This document shows, one piece after another, positions 5,886 through 5,947 of a stretch of DNA of 5,947 nt (position 1 is its first letter; each line of letters opens with the position of its first letter). Made by a program: the position numbers and the translations under genes. The notes under the pieces were generated by a model. The model searched no databases. It was not told the DNA's origin and worked only from the letters and a program-made list of their open reading frames with translations. Source of the stretch: Tissierellia bacterium (GTDB lineage Bacteria > Bacillota > Clostridia > Tissierellales > Tissierellaceae); assembly GCA_012521625.1 (NCBI GenBank), contig JAAYLY010000196.1, forward strand, positions 1 to 5,947, read 5' to 3'.

Positions 5886-5947
5886 ATGAAAAAGGCTTAC
5901 GCTATTTTACTTAGCTTATTAGCATTAGTTTTATCAGCTGGTGCTAA
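5886..5947 (+). CDS. Exported protein, N-terminal fragment (signal peptide only)
   Basis: Only 20 codons are visible before the right edge: MKKAYAILLSLLALVLSAGA. The two lysines, a hydrophobic core of about 13 residues and small residues at the end form a classic signal peptide; there is no lipobox cysteine in view. The start is ATG with AGGGGG (5871-5876) 9 nt upstream. That ribosome site lies in the folded leader described at 5826-5885. The mature product is outside the window, so no function can be given. Confidence 0.75.
   Translation, partial: MKKAYAILLSLLALVLSAGA

Noticed and set aside
1..5947. CRISPR arrays, tRNA or rRNA genes, transposase genes or insertion-sequence ends
   Set aside because: No regularly spaced repeats, cloverleaf, ribosomal RNA segments or transposase motifs were seen on either strand.

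Overview
The window is AT-rich, with A+T runs between genes, AGG/AGA-rich arginine codons, strong AGGAGG-type ribosome binding sites, GTG as well as ATG starts, and Gram-positive secreted proteins without an outer-membrane context. This fits a low-GC Firmicute of the Clostridia/Tissierellia type. The placement rests on sequence style and protein families only; no marker gene is present.

Layout, left to right. (1) Positions 1-289, minus: the first 96 residues of a stand-alone B3/B4-domain protein (related to the editing domain of PheT), with a good sigma-A promoter at 367-395. (2) 482-1459, minus: a secreted NlpC/P60 peptidoglycan endopeptidase with two peptidoglycan-binding domains, ending in an intrinsic terminator that overlaps its stop codon. 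(3) 1460-1750: a 291-nt divergent control region. It holds a TGTAAC-N5-TGTAAA direct repeat matching the published WalR (YycF) box, plus a third inverted half-site. (4) 1751-3859, plus: a 702-aa secreted glucosaminidase with a copper-amine-oxidase-N-type domain and four Ig-like stalk modules. (5) 3871-3916: a long bidirectional terminator between convergent genes. (6) 3920-4900, minus: a D-Ala-D-Ala-ligase-like ATP-grasp enzyme. (7) 5136-5768, plus: a 210-aa protein of an uncharacterised family with an apparent internal duplication. (8) 5769-5947: a strongly folded leader that ends one base before the start codon of a truncated exported protein.

The theme is cell-envelope remodelling. Two secreted peptidoglycan hydrolases that cut different bonds (peptide stem and glycan strand) face away from one control region, and a likely peptide-ligase relative is next door. 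Each gene seems to have its own promoter or terminator, so this is a neighbourhood of small units rather than one operon. The most interesting items are the WalR-like module between the two hydrolases, the unexplained hairpin leader at 5826-5885, the non-standard features of the ligase-like enzyme, and the unknown 210-aa protein.
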